Notes: a model not told the origin generated them from the sequence alone. DNA of 34,185 bases from Polaromonas sp. (GCA_028292745.1 JAQGLT010000079.1:1-34185); one strand, 5' to 3'. Numbered from the stretch's first letter, positions 1 to 10,406 are shown. Numbers and translations: made by a program.

Positions 1-92
1 GCCAGAACGTCGCTTTGTAGGTAGAAACCCCTAAAGCCTGTAATTGTGCGACTTTCGTCACGATTCATGGTGCGGTGCAGCATCGGCTCCGA

Positions 93-98
93 TATACT
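93..98 (+). promoter_or_regulatory. Candidate -10 box (TATACT) of a leader or small RNA
   Basis: TATACT differs from the sigma70 -10 consensus at one position and lies about 90 bases before a strong terminator. I see no good -35 hexamer at the right distance, so the promoter may depend on an activator or not be real. If used, transcription would start near 104-106 and run through the CU-rich stretch to the terminator ending near 218. Confidence 0.35.
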
Positions 99-103
99 GA
101 ACC

Positions 104-218
104 CATCGCATCAGTACACAGTCCTTAACGACCCGCCGTATTTTTGCACTGGTTGTCTCCTCCACCTCCTCAAAGGGTGGATTTACAGGCCCAGACCGCA
201 TGGTCTGGGCCTTTTTTT
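104..218 (+). ncRNA. Candidate small RNA with anti-Shine-Dalgarno loop
   Basis: No convincing reading frame occupies the first 259 bases. A promoter-like TATACT at 93-98 precedes about 115 bases ending in a perfect 10-bp GC-rich hairpin and a T run. Just before the terminator, CTCCTCCACCTCCTC (157-171) is complementary to ribosome binding sites, and part of it sits in the loop of a CCACC/GGTGG hairpin (162-180). This layout fits a short trans-acting RNA. I recall that Rfam holds a betaproteobacterial toxic small RNA family with anti-SD character, and this may belong to it, but I could not compare them. It could instead be an untranslated leader with an attenuator for ilvA, whose start lies 41 bases after the T run. 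Confidence 0.45.
188..218 (+). terminator. Strong Rho-independent terminator upstream of ilvA
   Basis: GGCCCAGACC (188-197) and GGTCTGGGCC (202-211) form a perfect 10-bp stem with a GCAT loop, followed by seven T (212-218). The T run is only on the plus strand, so it ends rightward transcription. It sits 41 bases before the ilvA start, so it either ends a short RNA or acts as an attenuator. Confidence 0.85.
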
Positions 219-259
219 GCCTGCACCTATGATCATCGGGTTCTGCCGCAAGAAAAACC

Positions 260-1909
<1,650 letters not shown>

Positions 1910-1921
1910 GGGCGCAGCCGC

Positions 1922-2200
1922 ATGACACGACCCGCGCTCGGTGCCAACACCTCGGTCTGCCCAGGCTGCGGCGCAGGTCTGCGTTGCGGGATGGCGGCGG
2001 GGGACGCCGGATGCTGGTGCGCCCGGCTGCCCCCCGTCATGCCGGTTCCCGCCCTGCCGGCCGAGGCGCTGGCGGCGGCCTGCTTTTGCCAGGCTTGCCT
2101 CAACAAGGCCATCGATGAACGCAACAGCGCTGTTTCAGTTTCCGCGCCCGAGCCCACGGCCAACGCAGCCCTCCAAGCCCTGCCCACGGCACCAGATTGA
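1922..2200 (+). CDS. Cysteine-rich CWC family protein
   Basis: A 92-residue protein with the pattern CPGCG (Cys13, Cys16), Cys22, CWC (Cys31, Cys33) and CFCQACL (Cys54, Cys56, Cys59), which matches the small cysteine-rich CWC family. The spacing suggests metal binding, probably zinc, but the function of the family is unknown. It starts 12 bases after the ilvA stop and so is probably co-transcribed with it. The C-terminal 30 residues, rich in Ala, Pro and Ser, are not conserved in any way I recognise. Confidence 0.75.
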   Translation: MTRPALGANTSVCPGCGAGLRCGMAAGDAGCWCARLPPVMPVPALPAEALAAACFCQACLNKAIDERNSAVSVSAPEPTANAALQALPTAPD

Positions 2201-2531
2201 TCGCAGGGCCCCGCCGCCAGCGCCTTTGACGGCCTGTTGGCGATGCCGGCCGGCGCGGGTGCCACCGCTGCCTGTTGCCTGTGCACTGTCGGCTCGTCGC
2301 TACAAAAAAATGAGCAGTCAACGCAGATGCAGCAAGCGCTACAGCCCTATTTTGCTTGTAAAACCGCCGCGCGGCTGCAAGCAATGGATTTTGGCCGCCG
2401 GGAAGGCCAGGGCGAGGCGCTGAAATATGGACAATGGCAGCTACTTGACCTGCACAGCGGCGACCAGGCCCGTCAGCCCGTCATCCTGCACGCTGAAACC
2501 AGGCAACGCAAAGAACAAAGAAGGCAAGCCC
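2201..2531. other. Intergenic stretch without a gene
   Basis: About 330 bases between the CWC gene and the 5'-nucleotidase gene. Short frames here have no recognisable features. A diverged copy of the dispersed repeat lies at about 2300-2361. The purine-rich AAGAAGG at the end (around 2519-2525) may be the ribosome site of the next gene. Confidence 0.6.
2300..2361 (-). repeat. Diverged copy of the dispersed palindromic repeat
   Basis: The segment containing GCAAGCGCTACAGCCCTATTT (split here as GCAAGCGCTACAG then CCCTATTT) aligns by eye with the reverse complement of the clearer copies at 13014-13075 and 30783-30846, which read GCGCTGAAGGCCTATTT and GCGCTGCAGGCCTATTT. The AT-rich palindromic half is eroded here. 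The assignment rests on visual alignment only. Confidence 0.45.
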
Positions 2532-3515
2532 ATGTCAACAAATCTCGATGGTCAGCTCGTGGTGGCGATTTCCTCGCGCGCCCTGTTTGACTTTGAAGAG
2601 GAAAACCTGGTGTTCGAAACCGGCTTTGCGCAGGACCCGACGCTGCCCACGCCGCCGGGCGTCAAAAAAGACGCGGCCTACATGAAGCTGCAGCTCGAAC
2701 GCCTGGACGTGCCGGCCAAGCCGGGCGTGGCGTTCTCGCTGGTCAAGAAGCTGCTGGCCTTCAACGACGCGCCCGAAAGCGCAGAGGAGGCCGCCAGCCC
2801 GGCGGTGCCCAGCCAGCGGGTCGAAGTCGTCATCTTGTCGCGCAACGACCCGGTCTCGGGCATGCGGGTGTTTCGCTCGGCGCAGCATTACGGGCTGAGG
2901 ATCGAGCGCGGCACCTTCAACCGTGGCGCGCCGCCCTGGCGCTACCTGAAGCCGCTGCATGCCAACCTGTTCTTGTCGACGCATCTGAGCGATGTGCGCG
3001 CCGCCCTGGCCGCCGGCGTGCCGGCCGCGCAGGTCTATCCGCAGTCGGCCCGGGCCAGCGACGCGCATCCCCACGAGGTGCGGATTGCCTTTGACGGCGA
3101 CGCGGTGCTGTTCTCGGACGAGGCGGAGCAGGTGTTCCAGGCGCAGGGCCTCAACGCCTTTCAGGCGCATGAGCGCGACAAGGCCGCGCAGCCGCTGCTG
3201 GCCGGCCCGTTCAAGCCGCTGCTCGAAGCCCTGCAGCGGCTGCAGCGGGCCGGCACCTCGCGCATGTGCATCCGCACCGCGCTGGTCACGGCCCGCAGCG
3301 CGCCGGCGCACGAGCGCGCCATCCGCACGCTGATGAACTGGAACATTGAAGTGGACGAGGCGATGTTCCTCGGCGGCCTGGCCAAGGGCGAATTCCTGCG
3401 CGAATTCGAGCCTGACTTTTTCTTCGACGACCAGACTGGCCATGTCAACTCGGCGGCGCTGCATGTGCCGTCGGGCCATGTGGCCAGCGGCGCGTCCAAC
3501 CTGCTGGCCCGCTGA
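2532..3515 (+). CDS. 5'-nucleotidase (cytosolic 5'-nucleotidase IA-like family)
   Basis: This protein resembles the bacterial 5'-nucleotidase family related to mammalian cytosolic 5'-nucleotidase IA, which dephosphorylates nucleoside monophosphates. Visible family blocks are VVAISSRALFDFEEEN at the N-terminus, VEVVILSRNDPVSGMRVF, RGAPPWRYLKPLHANLFLST, ALVTARSAPAHERAIRTL and EFEPDFFFDDQTGHV. I chose the ATG at 2532 because the conserved N-terminal strand follows it directly and a purine-rich AAGAAGG lies upstream. The open frame extends back to 2427, but that extra stretch is not family-like. The product is 327 residues. The stop is 42 bases before the ABC transporter start, so the two genes are probably co-transcribed. 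Confidence 0.88.
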   Translation: MSTNLDGQLVVAISSRALFDFEEENLVFETGFAQDPTLPTPPGVKKDAAYMKLQLERLDVPAKPGVAFSLVKKLLAFNDAPESAEEAASPAVPSQRVEVVILSRNDPVSGMRVFRSAQHYGLRIERGTFNRGAPPWRYLKPLHANLFLSTHLSDVRAALAAGVPAAQVYPQSARASDAHPHEVRIAFDGDAVLFSDEAEQVFQAQGLNAFQAHERDKAAQPLLAGPFKPLLEALQRLQRAGTSRMCIRTALVTARSAPAHERAIRTLMNWNIEVDEAMFLGGLAKGEFLREFEPDFFFDDQTGHVNSAALHVPSGHVASGASNLLAR

Positions 3516-3557
3516 TCTGAATTTTTCAAGATTTTTAGATTTTCAAGAGAAACCTGA

Positions 3558-5411
3558 ATGAACCTGCTCTCACGCATTGCCGAAAAACTCGCCGGTTTCA
3601 AGCATTTCACCGTCCGGGTGTGGCGGCTGTCGGCCCCCTACTTCCGGTCGGAGGACAAATGGAAGGCGCGGGGCCTGCTGGCGGCCATCGTGCTGCTGAA
3701 CCTGGGGGCGGTGTACATGCTGGTGCTGCTCAACGAATGGAACCGGGTGTTCTACGATGCGCTGCAGAACAAGGACGCGGCGGTGTTCTGGACGCAGCTG
3801 GGGCGCTTTACCTACCTGGCGTTCGCCTTCATCATCATCGCGGTGTACCGGTTCTACCTGACGCAGCTGCTGGAAGTGCGCTGGCGCGCCTGGATGACGG
3901 CGCACTACCTGCGGCGCTGGCTGGCCGACCATGCGTTCTACAAGCTGGAGCTGGCGCGGTTTTCAGGCGCCGGCGACCACCCCGCCACCGGCACCGCCGG
4001 CCCTGCCGACAACCCCGACCAGCGCATCCAGGAGGACATCAACTTGTTCACCACCTACAGCATCTCGCTGAGCATGGGCCTCTTGAACGCGGTGGTCACG
4101 CTGCTGAGCTTTGTCGGCATCCTGTGGTCGCTCTCGGGCGCGTTCGCCTTCACCCTGGGCGGCAGCAGTTACAGCATTCCGGGCTTCATGGTGTGGATGG
4201 CGGTGCTGTACTGCGTGGTCGGCAGCGTGATCACGCACTACATCGGCCGGCCGCAGATCAGGCTCAATTTCCAGCAGCAGCGCGTCGAGGCCGACTTTCG
4301 GCACCACATGGTGCGGGTGCGCGAGTACAGCGAATCGATCGCGCTGGACAAGGGCGAAGCGGTGGAGCGGGCGCAGCTCGACACCCGCTTTGCCGCCGTG
4401 CTGGCCAACTACCTGCTTTTGATCAAGAAGCAGAAAAACCTGGTCTGGTTCACCAACTTCTTCGGCCAGGCGGCGGTGGTGTTTCCGTTTGTCGTGGCGG
4501 CGCCGCGCTTTTTCAGCGGCGCCATCCAGCTGGGCCAGCTGATGCAGATTGCGTCGGCCTTCGGGCGGGTGCAGGATTCGCTGAGCTGGCTGGTCGAGAA
4601 CTACAGCACGCTGGCGGCCTGGCGCGCCACCACCGACCGCCTGACCAGCTTTGAAGACAATATCAGTGCCGTGGCGCAGCAGGGACGGGCGCAGTCAGCT
4701 ATTAATTCAATAGCAAACGAAGCGCACCCCCTGGCAGCGGGCACACTGGCTGTCAGCAGCCTCACCCTGAGCCTGCCGAGCGGCCAGGCCCTGCTCAGCG
4801 GCGTGTCGCTGCAGGCGGGACCGGGCGAGCGCATTTTGCTCAAGGGGCCGTCGGGCAGCGGCAAATCCACGCTGTTCCGGGCACTGGCGGGCATCTGGCC
4901 CTTTGCCACCGGCCAGACCCAGCTGCCGCCGGAGGCCATGTTCATTCCCCAGCGGCCTTACTTTCCAGACGGGCCGCTGCGCAATGCGCTGGCCTATCCC
5001 GAGCCTGCGGCGCAGTACAGCGACGAGGCCTTGCGCCAGGCTCTGGCCGACGCGCTGCTGCCCCAGCTGGGCGGGCGGCTCGACGAGGAGGACGCGTGGA
5101 GCCAGAAGCTGTCGGGCGGCGAGCAGCAGCGCCTGGCGATTGCCCGGGTGCTGCTGAAAAAGCCGCGCTGGATCTTTGCCGACGAGGCGACCAGCGCGCT
5201 GGACGAAGCCGCCGAGAAAACCCTCTACGAAAAAATGCTGGCCAGCGTCCATGCGGCGCACGGCGGCATCGTCTCGATCGCCCACAGGCGGGCGGTGGCG
5301 GGATTTCACGAGAAACGCTGGACGCTGGAAAAGCTGCCGCCAGGCTCGGCTTCGCTGTACCGTATCGAGACCGGCCCCCTTCCCACCCTGCAACCAGAGG
5401 AGCAGCACTGA
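3558..5411 (+). CDS. ABC transporter, fused permease and ATPase (YddA/SbmA-like, ABC_membrane_2 type)
   Basis: A 617-residue half-transporter of the ABCD/YddA class. The N-terminal 360 residues form the membrane domain with about six hydrophobic segments and motifs such as WNRVFYDALQNKD and QRIQEDINLF. The nucleotide-binding domain holds Walker A GPSGSGKST (430-438), the signature LSGGEQQ (518-524) and Walker B IFADEATSALDE. Transporters of this class work as homodimers in the inner membrane; the substrate here is unknown. Residues about 379-387, in the linker between the domains, are encoded by a copy of the AGCTATT...AATAGCA repeat (4697-4715), which reads AINSIA. The stop codon is immediately followed by the MFS start, so the two genes are certainly coupled. 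Confidence 0.92.
   Translation: MNLLSRIAEKLAGFKHFTVRVWRLSAPYFRSEDKWKARGLLAAIVLLNLGAVYMLVLLNEWNRVFYDALQNKDAAVFWTQLGRFTYLAFAFIIIAVYRFYLTQLLEVRWRAWMTAHYLRRWLADHAFYKLELARFSGAGDHPATGTAGPADNPDQRIQEDINLFTTYSISLSMGLLNAVVTLLSFVGILWSLSGAFAFTLGGSSYSIPGFMVWMAVLYCVVGSVITHYIGRPQIRLNFQQQRVEADFRHHMVRVREYSESIALDKGEAVERAQLDTRFAAVLANYLLLIKKQKNLVWFTNFFGQAAVVFPFVVAAPRFFSGAIQLGQLMQIASAFGRVQDSLSWLVENYSTLAAWRATTDRLTSFEDNISAVAQQGRAQSAINSIANEAHPLAAGTLAVSSLTLSLPSGQALLSGVSLQAGPGERILLKGPSGSGKSTLFRALAGIWPFATGQTQLPPEAMFIPQRPYFPDGPLRNALAYPEPAAQYSDEALRQALADALLPQLGGRLDEEDAWSQKLSGGEQQRLAIARVLLKKPRWIFADEATSALDEAAEKTLYEKMLASVHAAHGGIVSIAHRRAVAGFHEKRWTLEKLPPGSASLYRIETGPLPTLQPEEQH
4655..4720 (+). repeat. Dispersed repeat copy inside the ABC transporter frame
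   Basis: The core AGCTATTAATTCAATAGCA (4697-4715) is almost identical to the palindromic half of the intergenic copy at 13053-13073. The GC-rich flank GCGCAGCAGG...GGGCGCAGTC lies on the expected side. It keeps the reading frame open and encodes part of the linker between membrane and ATPase domains. Confidence 0.65.
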
Positions 5412-7031
5412 ATGCCTGAATCAGCCCCCTCCACACCCCGGCCCTCGGCCGCCGAATCGCTGTCGCCCTGGGGGCCGATCAAGCGCCCGGTCTTTCGCAT
5501 GCTGTGGACCGTCTGGCTGACGGCCAACATCTGCATGTGGATGAACGACGTGGCGGCGGCCTGGATGATGACCTCGATGACCAGCACGCCGATCTGGGTG
5601 GCGCTGGTGCAGTCGGCCTCGACCCTGCCGGTGTTCCTGCTCGGCCTGCCCAGCGGCGCGCTGGCCGACATCCTGGACCGCCGGCGCTATTTCATCATGA
5701 CGCAATTCTGGGTGGCGGCGGTCGCCATCTTGCTGTGCATCGCGGTGATCACCGGCGTCATGACGCCGCCGCTGCTGCTGGCGCTGACCTTTGCCAACGG
5801 CGTGGGCCTGGCGATGCGCTGGCCGGTGTTTTCCGCCATCGTGCCCGAACTGGTGCCGCGCAGCCAGCTGCCGGCGGCGCTGGCGCTGAACGGCATTTCC
5901 ATGAATGCCTCGCGCATCGTCGGCCCGCTGGTGGCCGGCGCGCTGATCGCCAGCGCCGGCACGGCCTACGTGTTCGTGCTCAATGCGGTGCTGTCGGTCG
6001 TCTCGGGCTTTGTCATCATGCGCTGGCGGCGCGACCATGTGCCCAGCCCGCTGGGCCGCGAACGCCTGGGAAGCGCCATGCGGGTCGGGCTGCAGTTCGT
6101 GCGCCAGTCCCTGCGCATGCGCGCGGTGCTGGTGCGGGTGGCGCTGTTTTTCCTGCATTCGACCGCGCTGCTGGCGCTGCTGCCGCTGGTGGCGCGCGGC
6201 TTGCACGGCGGTGACGCGGGCACCTTCACGCTGCTGCTGGCCTCGATGGGAGTCGGCGCGATCGTGGCGGCGCTTTTCCTGCCGCGCCTGCGCCAGATGA
6301 TGGCCCGCGACACGCTGGTGCTGCGCTCGGTTGTCCTGCAGTCGGTTTCCACGGCGGCCATGGCGTTTGCCCCGAGTGCCTGGATTGCCGTGCCGGCCAT
6401 GGTGCTCAACGGCATGGCCTGGATCACCTGCGCCAATTCGCTCAGCGTGTCGGCCCAGCTGGCATTGCCCGACTGGGTGCGGGCACGCGGCATGTCGATG
6501 TACCAGATGGCGATCATGGGCGCCAGCGCCCTGGGGGCCGCGCTCTGGGGCCAGGTCGCCACCATGACTGACGTGCCGACCGGGCTGCTGATGGCGGCCG
6601 TGAGCGGCACCGTGACCATGCTGCTGGCCCAGCACTGGGTGCGCGACCTGAGCAGCGAGGAGGACCTCACCCCCTCGCGCGAATTCAAGGTGCCGGTCGC
6701 CCAGGCGCCGCCCGGCGTCGGCCGCATGGTGGTCACGGTTGAATACCTGATCGACCCGGTGCGGACCGACGACTTCCTGAAGCTGATGCACGAAAGCCGC
6801 CGCAGCCGCCTGCGCCAGGGCGCCCTGCAGTGGGAAATACTGCGCGACATCAACCAGCCCGGACGCTTCATCGAGCAGATCATCGACGAGTCATGGACCG
6901 AGCATTTGCGGCGTTTCGACCGCGTCACGGCCAGCGACGTGTCCCTGCGCGAGCGCAAGCTGGCCTTTCACATCGGCGACGGGCCGCCGCTGGTGACGCG
7001 CTGCGTGGTCGAGGACCTGGCCCGCCTGTGA
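5412..7031 (+). CDS. MFS exporter (EntS-like, MFS_3 family) with C-terminal ABM-like domain
   Basis: A 539-residue major facilitator with alternating hydrophobic segments across residues 25-410, for example LLLALTFANGVGLAMRWPVFSAI and RIVGPLVAGALIASAG. It resembles the MFS_3 group that includes the enterobactin exporter EntS. After the last helix, residues about 435-539 form a soluble tail beginning GRMVVTVEYLIDPVRTDDFLKLM, with the look of a dimeric alpha/beta barrel of the antibiotic monooxygenase type; this tail is common in the family and its role is not known. The start codon follows the ABC transporter stop with no gap, so the transporters are translationally coupled. The substrate is unknown. 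The gene converges with the glycosidase/reductase fusion, 41 bases away. Confidence 0.88.
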   Translation: MPESAPSTPRPSAAESLSPWGPIKRPVFRMLWTVWLTANICMWMNDVAAAWMMTSMTSTPIWVALVQSASTLPVFLLGLPSGALADILDRRRYFIMTQFWVAAVAILLCIAVITGVMTPPLLLALTFANGVGLAMRWPVFSAIVPELVPRSQLPAALALNGISMNASRIVGPLVAGALIASAGTAYVFVLNAVLSVVSGFVIMRWRRDHVPSPLGRERLGSAMRVGLQFVRQSLRMRAVLVRVALFFLHSTALLALLPLVARGLHGGDAGTFTLLLASMGVGAIVAALFLPRLRQMMARDTLVLRSVVLQSVSTAAMAFAPSAWIAVPAMVLNGMAWITCANSLSVSAQLALPDWVRARGMSMYQMAIMGASALGAALWGQVATMTDVPTGLLMAAVSGTVTMLLAQHWVRDLSSEEDLTPSREFKVPVAQAPPGVGRMVVTVEYLIDPVRTDDFLKLMHESRRSRLRQGALQWEILRDINQPGRFIEQIIDESWTEHLRRFDRVTASDVSLRERKLAFHIGDGPPLVTRCVVEDLARL

Positions 7032-7072
7032 TGCCGCGCAGGCAGGCCTGGCCGCCAAGCCCGCCGCGCCGG

Positions 7073-9286
7073 TCAGCTGTGCCCCTGGCCGACCGTCATG
7101 CGCCAGCTGTCCTGGCTGTCGTGCAGGTAGCGGTGGATGCCGTGCGCCAGGGTGGGCATGACAATGCCGCGCTCGCTCGTCAGCACGGTCACAGCCGGCC
7201 GTGCCCCGGCGTCGGCGACCGCCACTGCGCCCGCATCCAGTCCGGCCGCCTCGGCCAGCATCACCGCAAAGCCATGCCACGACACATGCCCCCGGTTGGC
7301 CAGGTGCCAGATGCCCGCAGCGCCGTCGATCATCAGGTCCAGCGTTGCATGCACCAGGTCGGGAACATAGGTGGGCGAGACCGCCACGGCAGCCGGCGCC
7401 TGCATCCGGCGGCCGCGCGCCAGCCCGCTCAGCACGCCATGGGCAAAGTTGTACACGTCCCAGGGGCCGAAGAAAGCGCTGGTGCGGATGACCAGCGCCT
7501 TGTCATGCGCCGCCAAAATACGCTGCTCGGCCTCGGCCTTGCTGCGGCCATACACCCCTTTCGGGTCCACCGCATCGCTTTCCACATAGGGGCGGCCCAG
7601 GTCGCCGTTGAACACCAGGTCGGACGAGAAAGAAACATAGGGAATGCCCAGCCGGGCGCAGGCCTGGGCCAGCAGGCCGGCGCCTTCGGTGTTTTCACGA
7701 AAGCAGCGCTCCGCTTCACGCTCGGCCTCGGCCACCCGCACATAGCCGGCGGTGTTGATGACCGCCCAGGGCCGGTACGCCTGCAGCGCCGCGTCGATCG
7801 AGGCGGTATCGGCAATGTCCATGTCGCGGCGCGAAACCAGGTTGTGGTCCAGGCCGCGCAAGTCGCAAACGCGTGAGAACGCCTGGCCCAGCGTGCCGCT
7901 GGCACCGGTGATGAGCAGCCGCCTGGGCGAGCCGACCGCCCGCAGCCTGCCGTTGCGCGAGCGCGGACGGTAAAAGCGTTCCTCGCGTTTCCACCAGCCC
8001 GCCCGGTCCAGCACCGGGTGGTCAAAGTCGCCGGTGGCGGCCAGCGAGGCGGTGGCGCTCGCCAGGGCGGTGGGTCGCGGCGGGTCCACCCGCACATCGA
8101 ACACGCCCGGCTCGTAAAAGCCGTTTTTGTGCTGCAGCAGCGAATTCCAGTCCACCGCCCCCAGCAGCGACCAGACGGTGACGGCCCGGATGTCGGCGCC
8201 TTCGGTGCGCAGCCGCTGCGCGGCATTCCAGACCTCCATCAGCCAGCGCAGCTGTTCGTCGCGGCTGCAGCCGTGGTGGGCCTCCGTGACGGCCACCGGC
8301 AGCCGGTAGCGCTCCCAGGCTTCCCGAAGGCGGGCCTCGGGACCGATCTGCCGGGCCGGCAGGTCAATGCGGACGGCCTCCACATCGACATAGGTGTGGG
8401 AGGCGGTGGTGTTCTGGTGAAACCCGGGATACCTTGCCAGCCGGTGGTCCAGGAAACGCTCGCTGGTGAGGTAGTGGTTGATGCCGATGATGTCGGGCGG
8501 GCACGGAGATTCGACAAAAAAGGCCAGTTCGCGCGCGCCGACGCCCGCTTGGACGAAAATTTCATGCCAGGGATGCTGCCGGTCGACGCGGCCGCACAGC
8601 AGGTCAAAACTCAGCCAGCGGCGCTCGTTCTCGTAGTCGGCCTGGTACTGCATCAGCGGCGTGCTGAACGCCTTGCCCAGGTCTTCGGTCTGCACCAGCT
8701 GGGCATCGGGCTGGATGCGCCGGATGGCCTGCATCGACAACGCCACGGCCCGGCACTGGTTCACCAGGGTGCGCAAAAAGGTGGCCATGTCCCGACCGTG
8801 CGGATACCAGTGGCCGTACAAACCGGAAAACCGGGCGGTGGTCAGCGGCTCGTTGATCGGCGTGTACTGCGTGATCCACGGATAGCGACGGGCCACCCTT
8901 TCGGCATGCGCTGCGACGATGTCCGGGAAGGCCGAATCGACCAGGCTGGTGTAGGCCGGCCCGCTGCCGTGGTGGACCAGGCCGGCAATGGGGGCGATGC
9001 CCAGGGCCTGAAGCCGATGCAGGCGCGTGTCGTGCCAGGCCCAGTCCTGCTGGTCCGGGCGGTCCGGCGAAATGGTTTCCAGCACCACCGGGTAACGCAG
9101 GGTGCGCAAGCCCAGCGCGGCGATGCGGTCCAGATCATCGAGCCTGCCGTGGTGCCCGGTTTCCTTGATCTGGTTGCGAAACTCATCACGAATGCGCGCC
9201 ACCGTGCATTCCAGGCCACCCCACAGCGCCAAGGGGGCCAACGATGCACGATCAAGGGTTGAATCGCTTGAAATCTTGGTGTTCAT
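7073..9286 (-). CDS. Fusion of GH1-like glycosidase and RmlD-like sugar-nucleotide reductase
   Basis: A 737-residue two-domain protein. Residues 20-430 look like a divergent family 1 glycoside hydrolase: TPINEP places a putative acid/base Glu146 (family TxNEP), VAVTEAHHG places a putative nucleophile Glu335 (family xTENG), and GINHYLTSE is a typical GH1 stretch. Residues 455-737 are a short-chain dehydrogenase of the RmlD (dTDP-4-dehydrorhamnose reductase) type, with the Rossmann motif GASGTLG (461-467), a YGRSK catalytic pair (Tyr579, Lys583) and the family-like VSFSSDLVFNGD. The first domain would cleave or transfer a glycoside and the second would reduce a sugar; the real substrates are unknown. 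No obvious Shine-Dalgarno precedes the chosen ATG. No signal peptide is seen, so the protein should be cytosolic. It stands alone, with no rhamnose genes nearby. Confidence 0.85.
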   Translation of the reverse strand: MNTKISSDSTLDRASLAPLALWGGLECTVARIRDEFRNQIKETGHHGRLDDLDRIAALGLRTLRYPVVLETISPDRPDQQDWAWHDTRLHRLQALGIAPIAGLVHHGSGPAYTSLVDSAFPDIVAAHAERVARRYPWITQYTPINEPLTTARFSGLYGHWYPHGRDMATFLRTLVNQCRAVALSMQAIRRIQPDAQLVQTEDLGKAFSTPLMQYQADYENERRWLSFDLLCGRVDRQHPWHEIFVQAGVGARELAFFVESPCPPDIIGINHYLTSERFLDHRLARYPGFHQNTTASHTYVDVEAVRIDLPARQIGPEARLREAWERYRLPVAVTEAHHGCSRDEQLRWLMEVWNAAQRLRTEGADIRAVTVWSLLGAVDWNSLLQHKNGFYEPGVFDVRVDPPRPTALASATASLAATGDFDHPVLDRAGWWKREERFYRPRSRNGRLRAVGSPRRLLITGASGTLGQAFSRVCDLRGLDHNLVSRRDMDIADTASIDAALQAYRPWAVINTAGYVRVAEAEREAERCFRENTEGAGLLAQACARLGIPYVSFSSDLVFNGDLGRPYVESDAVDPKGVYGRSKAEAEQRILAAHDKALVIRTSAFFGPWDVYNFAHGVLSGLARGRRMQAPAAVAVSPTYVPDLVHATLDLMIDGAAGIWHLANRGHVSWHGFAVMLAEAAGLDAGAVAVADAGARPAVTVLTSERGIVMPTLAHGIHRYLHDSQDSWRMTVGQGHS

Positions 9287-9583
9287 AGGATGAAGGAAAA
9301 ATACCCTGGTGGATCCGCCGGAAACGAATTGAAAGCGTTGCGGTCAGGGATGGAGAATGGAACAAACAAGCAATAGGATTGCGGGAATGCCGCTGCGTGT
9401 TCGGGATAAGCAGAGGTTCCCAAGGCTTGCCGGGCATTCCTGTCAGACAAACCCCAAATCCGCGTAGGAAAGCCAGAGCAATTTCCTGCCTTCCTGTGCT
9501 CCTGGCGCTGCAATGCACTGCGCCAAACCGTCCGAATTGCAGCCATGCCGGTCAAATCGGCACGGCGCCAGGCAGCGCTTTCG

Positions 9584-10366
9584 TCAGGAGGGCGCCTGGA
9601 AGGACCGGGCAAACCCCGCATGGCCCCGTGCCCGCAGCTCGCAGGCCGGGCAATGGGCGCAGCCATAGCCCCAGTCATGCCGATGGACACGGTCACCCAG
9701 GTAGCAGGTGTGGGTGTGCTCCACGATCAGATCAACCAGTGCCTGTCCGCCCTGCGCCATGCCCGACTGCTCCCCCAGCGAATATGCCAGTTGCCAGGTG
9801 GCGGCCTTGTCGATCCACATCAGCGGGGTTTCAACCAGGAAGCGCTTGTCCATGCCCAGCGAAAGCGCCAGCTGCATGGCCTTCATGGTGTCGTCCCGGC
9901 AATCGGGATAGCCCGAGAAATCGGTTTCGCAGACACCGGTGACCAGCACCGGAAGATCCCGCCGGTACGCCAGCGCCGCCGCCAAGGTCAAGAACAAGAG
10001 GTTGCGCCCGGGCACGAAGGTGTTGGGCAGGCCCGAACTTTCCATTTTGAATGCCACGTCGCGCGTCAGCGAACAGTCGCTGAGCTGACCCAGCACGGCG
10101 ACATCCAGCAGATGGTCCTGTCCCAGCCTGGCAGCCCATTGCGGAAAATGGCTTTTCACTTCACGCAGCACATTCAGGCGCGCCTCCAGTTCCACTTTGT
10201 GGCGCTGGCCGTAGTCAAAAGCAATGGTCTCGACCCGCTCGTAGCGGGAAAGCGCCCAGGCCAGACAGGTCGTGGAGTCCTGTCCGCCGGAAAAAAGCAC
10301 CAGTGCGGCCGTGTGTGCTCGCGCGGACATCGGCAGGGGCAGCAGGGCATCAGAAGAAAGGTTCAT
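9584..10366 (-). CDS. queC: 7-cyano-7-deazaguanine synthase (QueC)
   Basis: QueC converts 7-carboxy-7-deazaguanine to preQ0 with ATP and ammonia, in the queuosine tRNA modification pathway. The PP-loop motif LFSGGQDS (about residues 24-31) binds ATP, and [18 protein letters not shown] and [17 protein letters not shown] are family blocks. Four cysteines near the C-terminus (221, 236, 239, 242; CAHCPAC) form the zinc site. I chose the ATG at 10366, giving 260 residues. The frame extends to 10447 and a further in-frame ATG is at 10330, only a few residues before the first strand, so the start is uncertain. No other queuosine gene is adjacent, and no preQ1 riboswitch is apparent upstream. Confidence 0.92.
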   Translation of the reverse strand: MNLSSDALLPLPMSARAHTAALVLFSGGQDSTTCLAWALSRYERVETIAFDYGQRHKVELEARLNVLREVKSHFPQWAARLGQDHLLDVAVLGQLSDCSLTRDVAFKMESSGLPNTFVPGRNLLFLTLAAALAYRRDLPVLVTGVCETDFSGYPDCRDDTMKAMQLALSLGMDKRFLVETPLMWIDKAATWQLAYSLGEQSGMAQGGQALVDLIVEHTHTCYLGDRVHRHDWGYGCAHCPACELRARGHAGFARSFQAPS

Positions 10367-10406
10367 GGCAGGCAAAGAAGAGCAAAGTTTTCTAATTGTC
10401 CACCCA

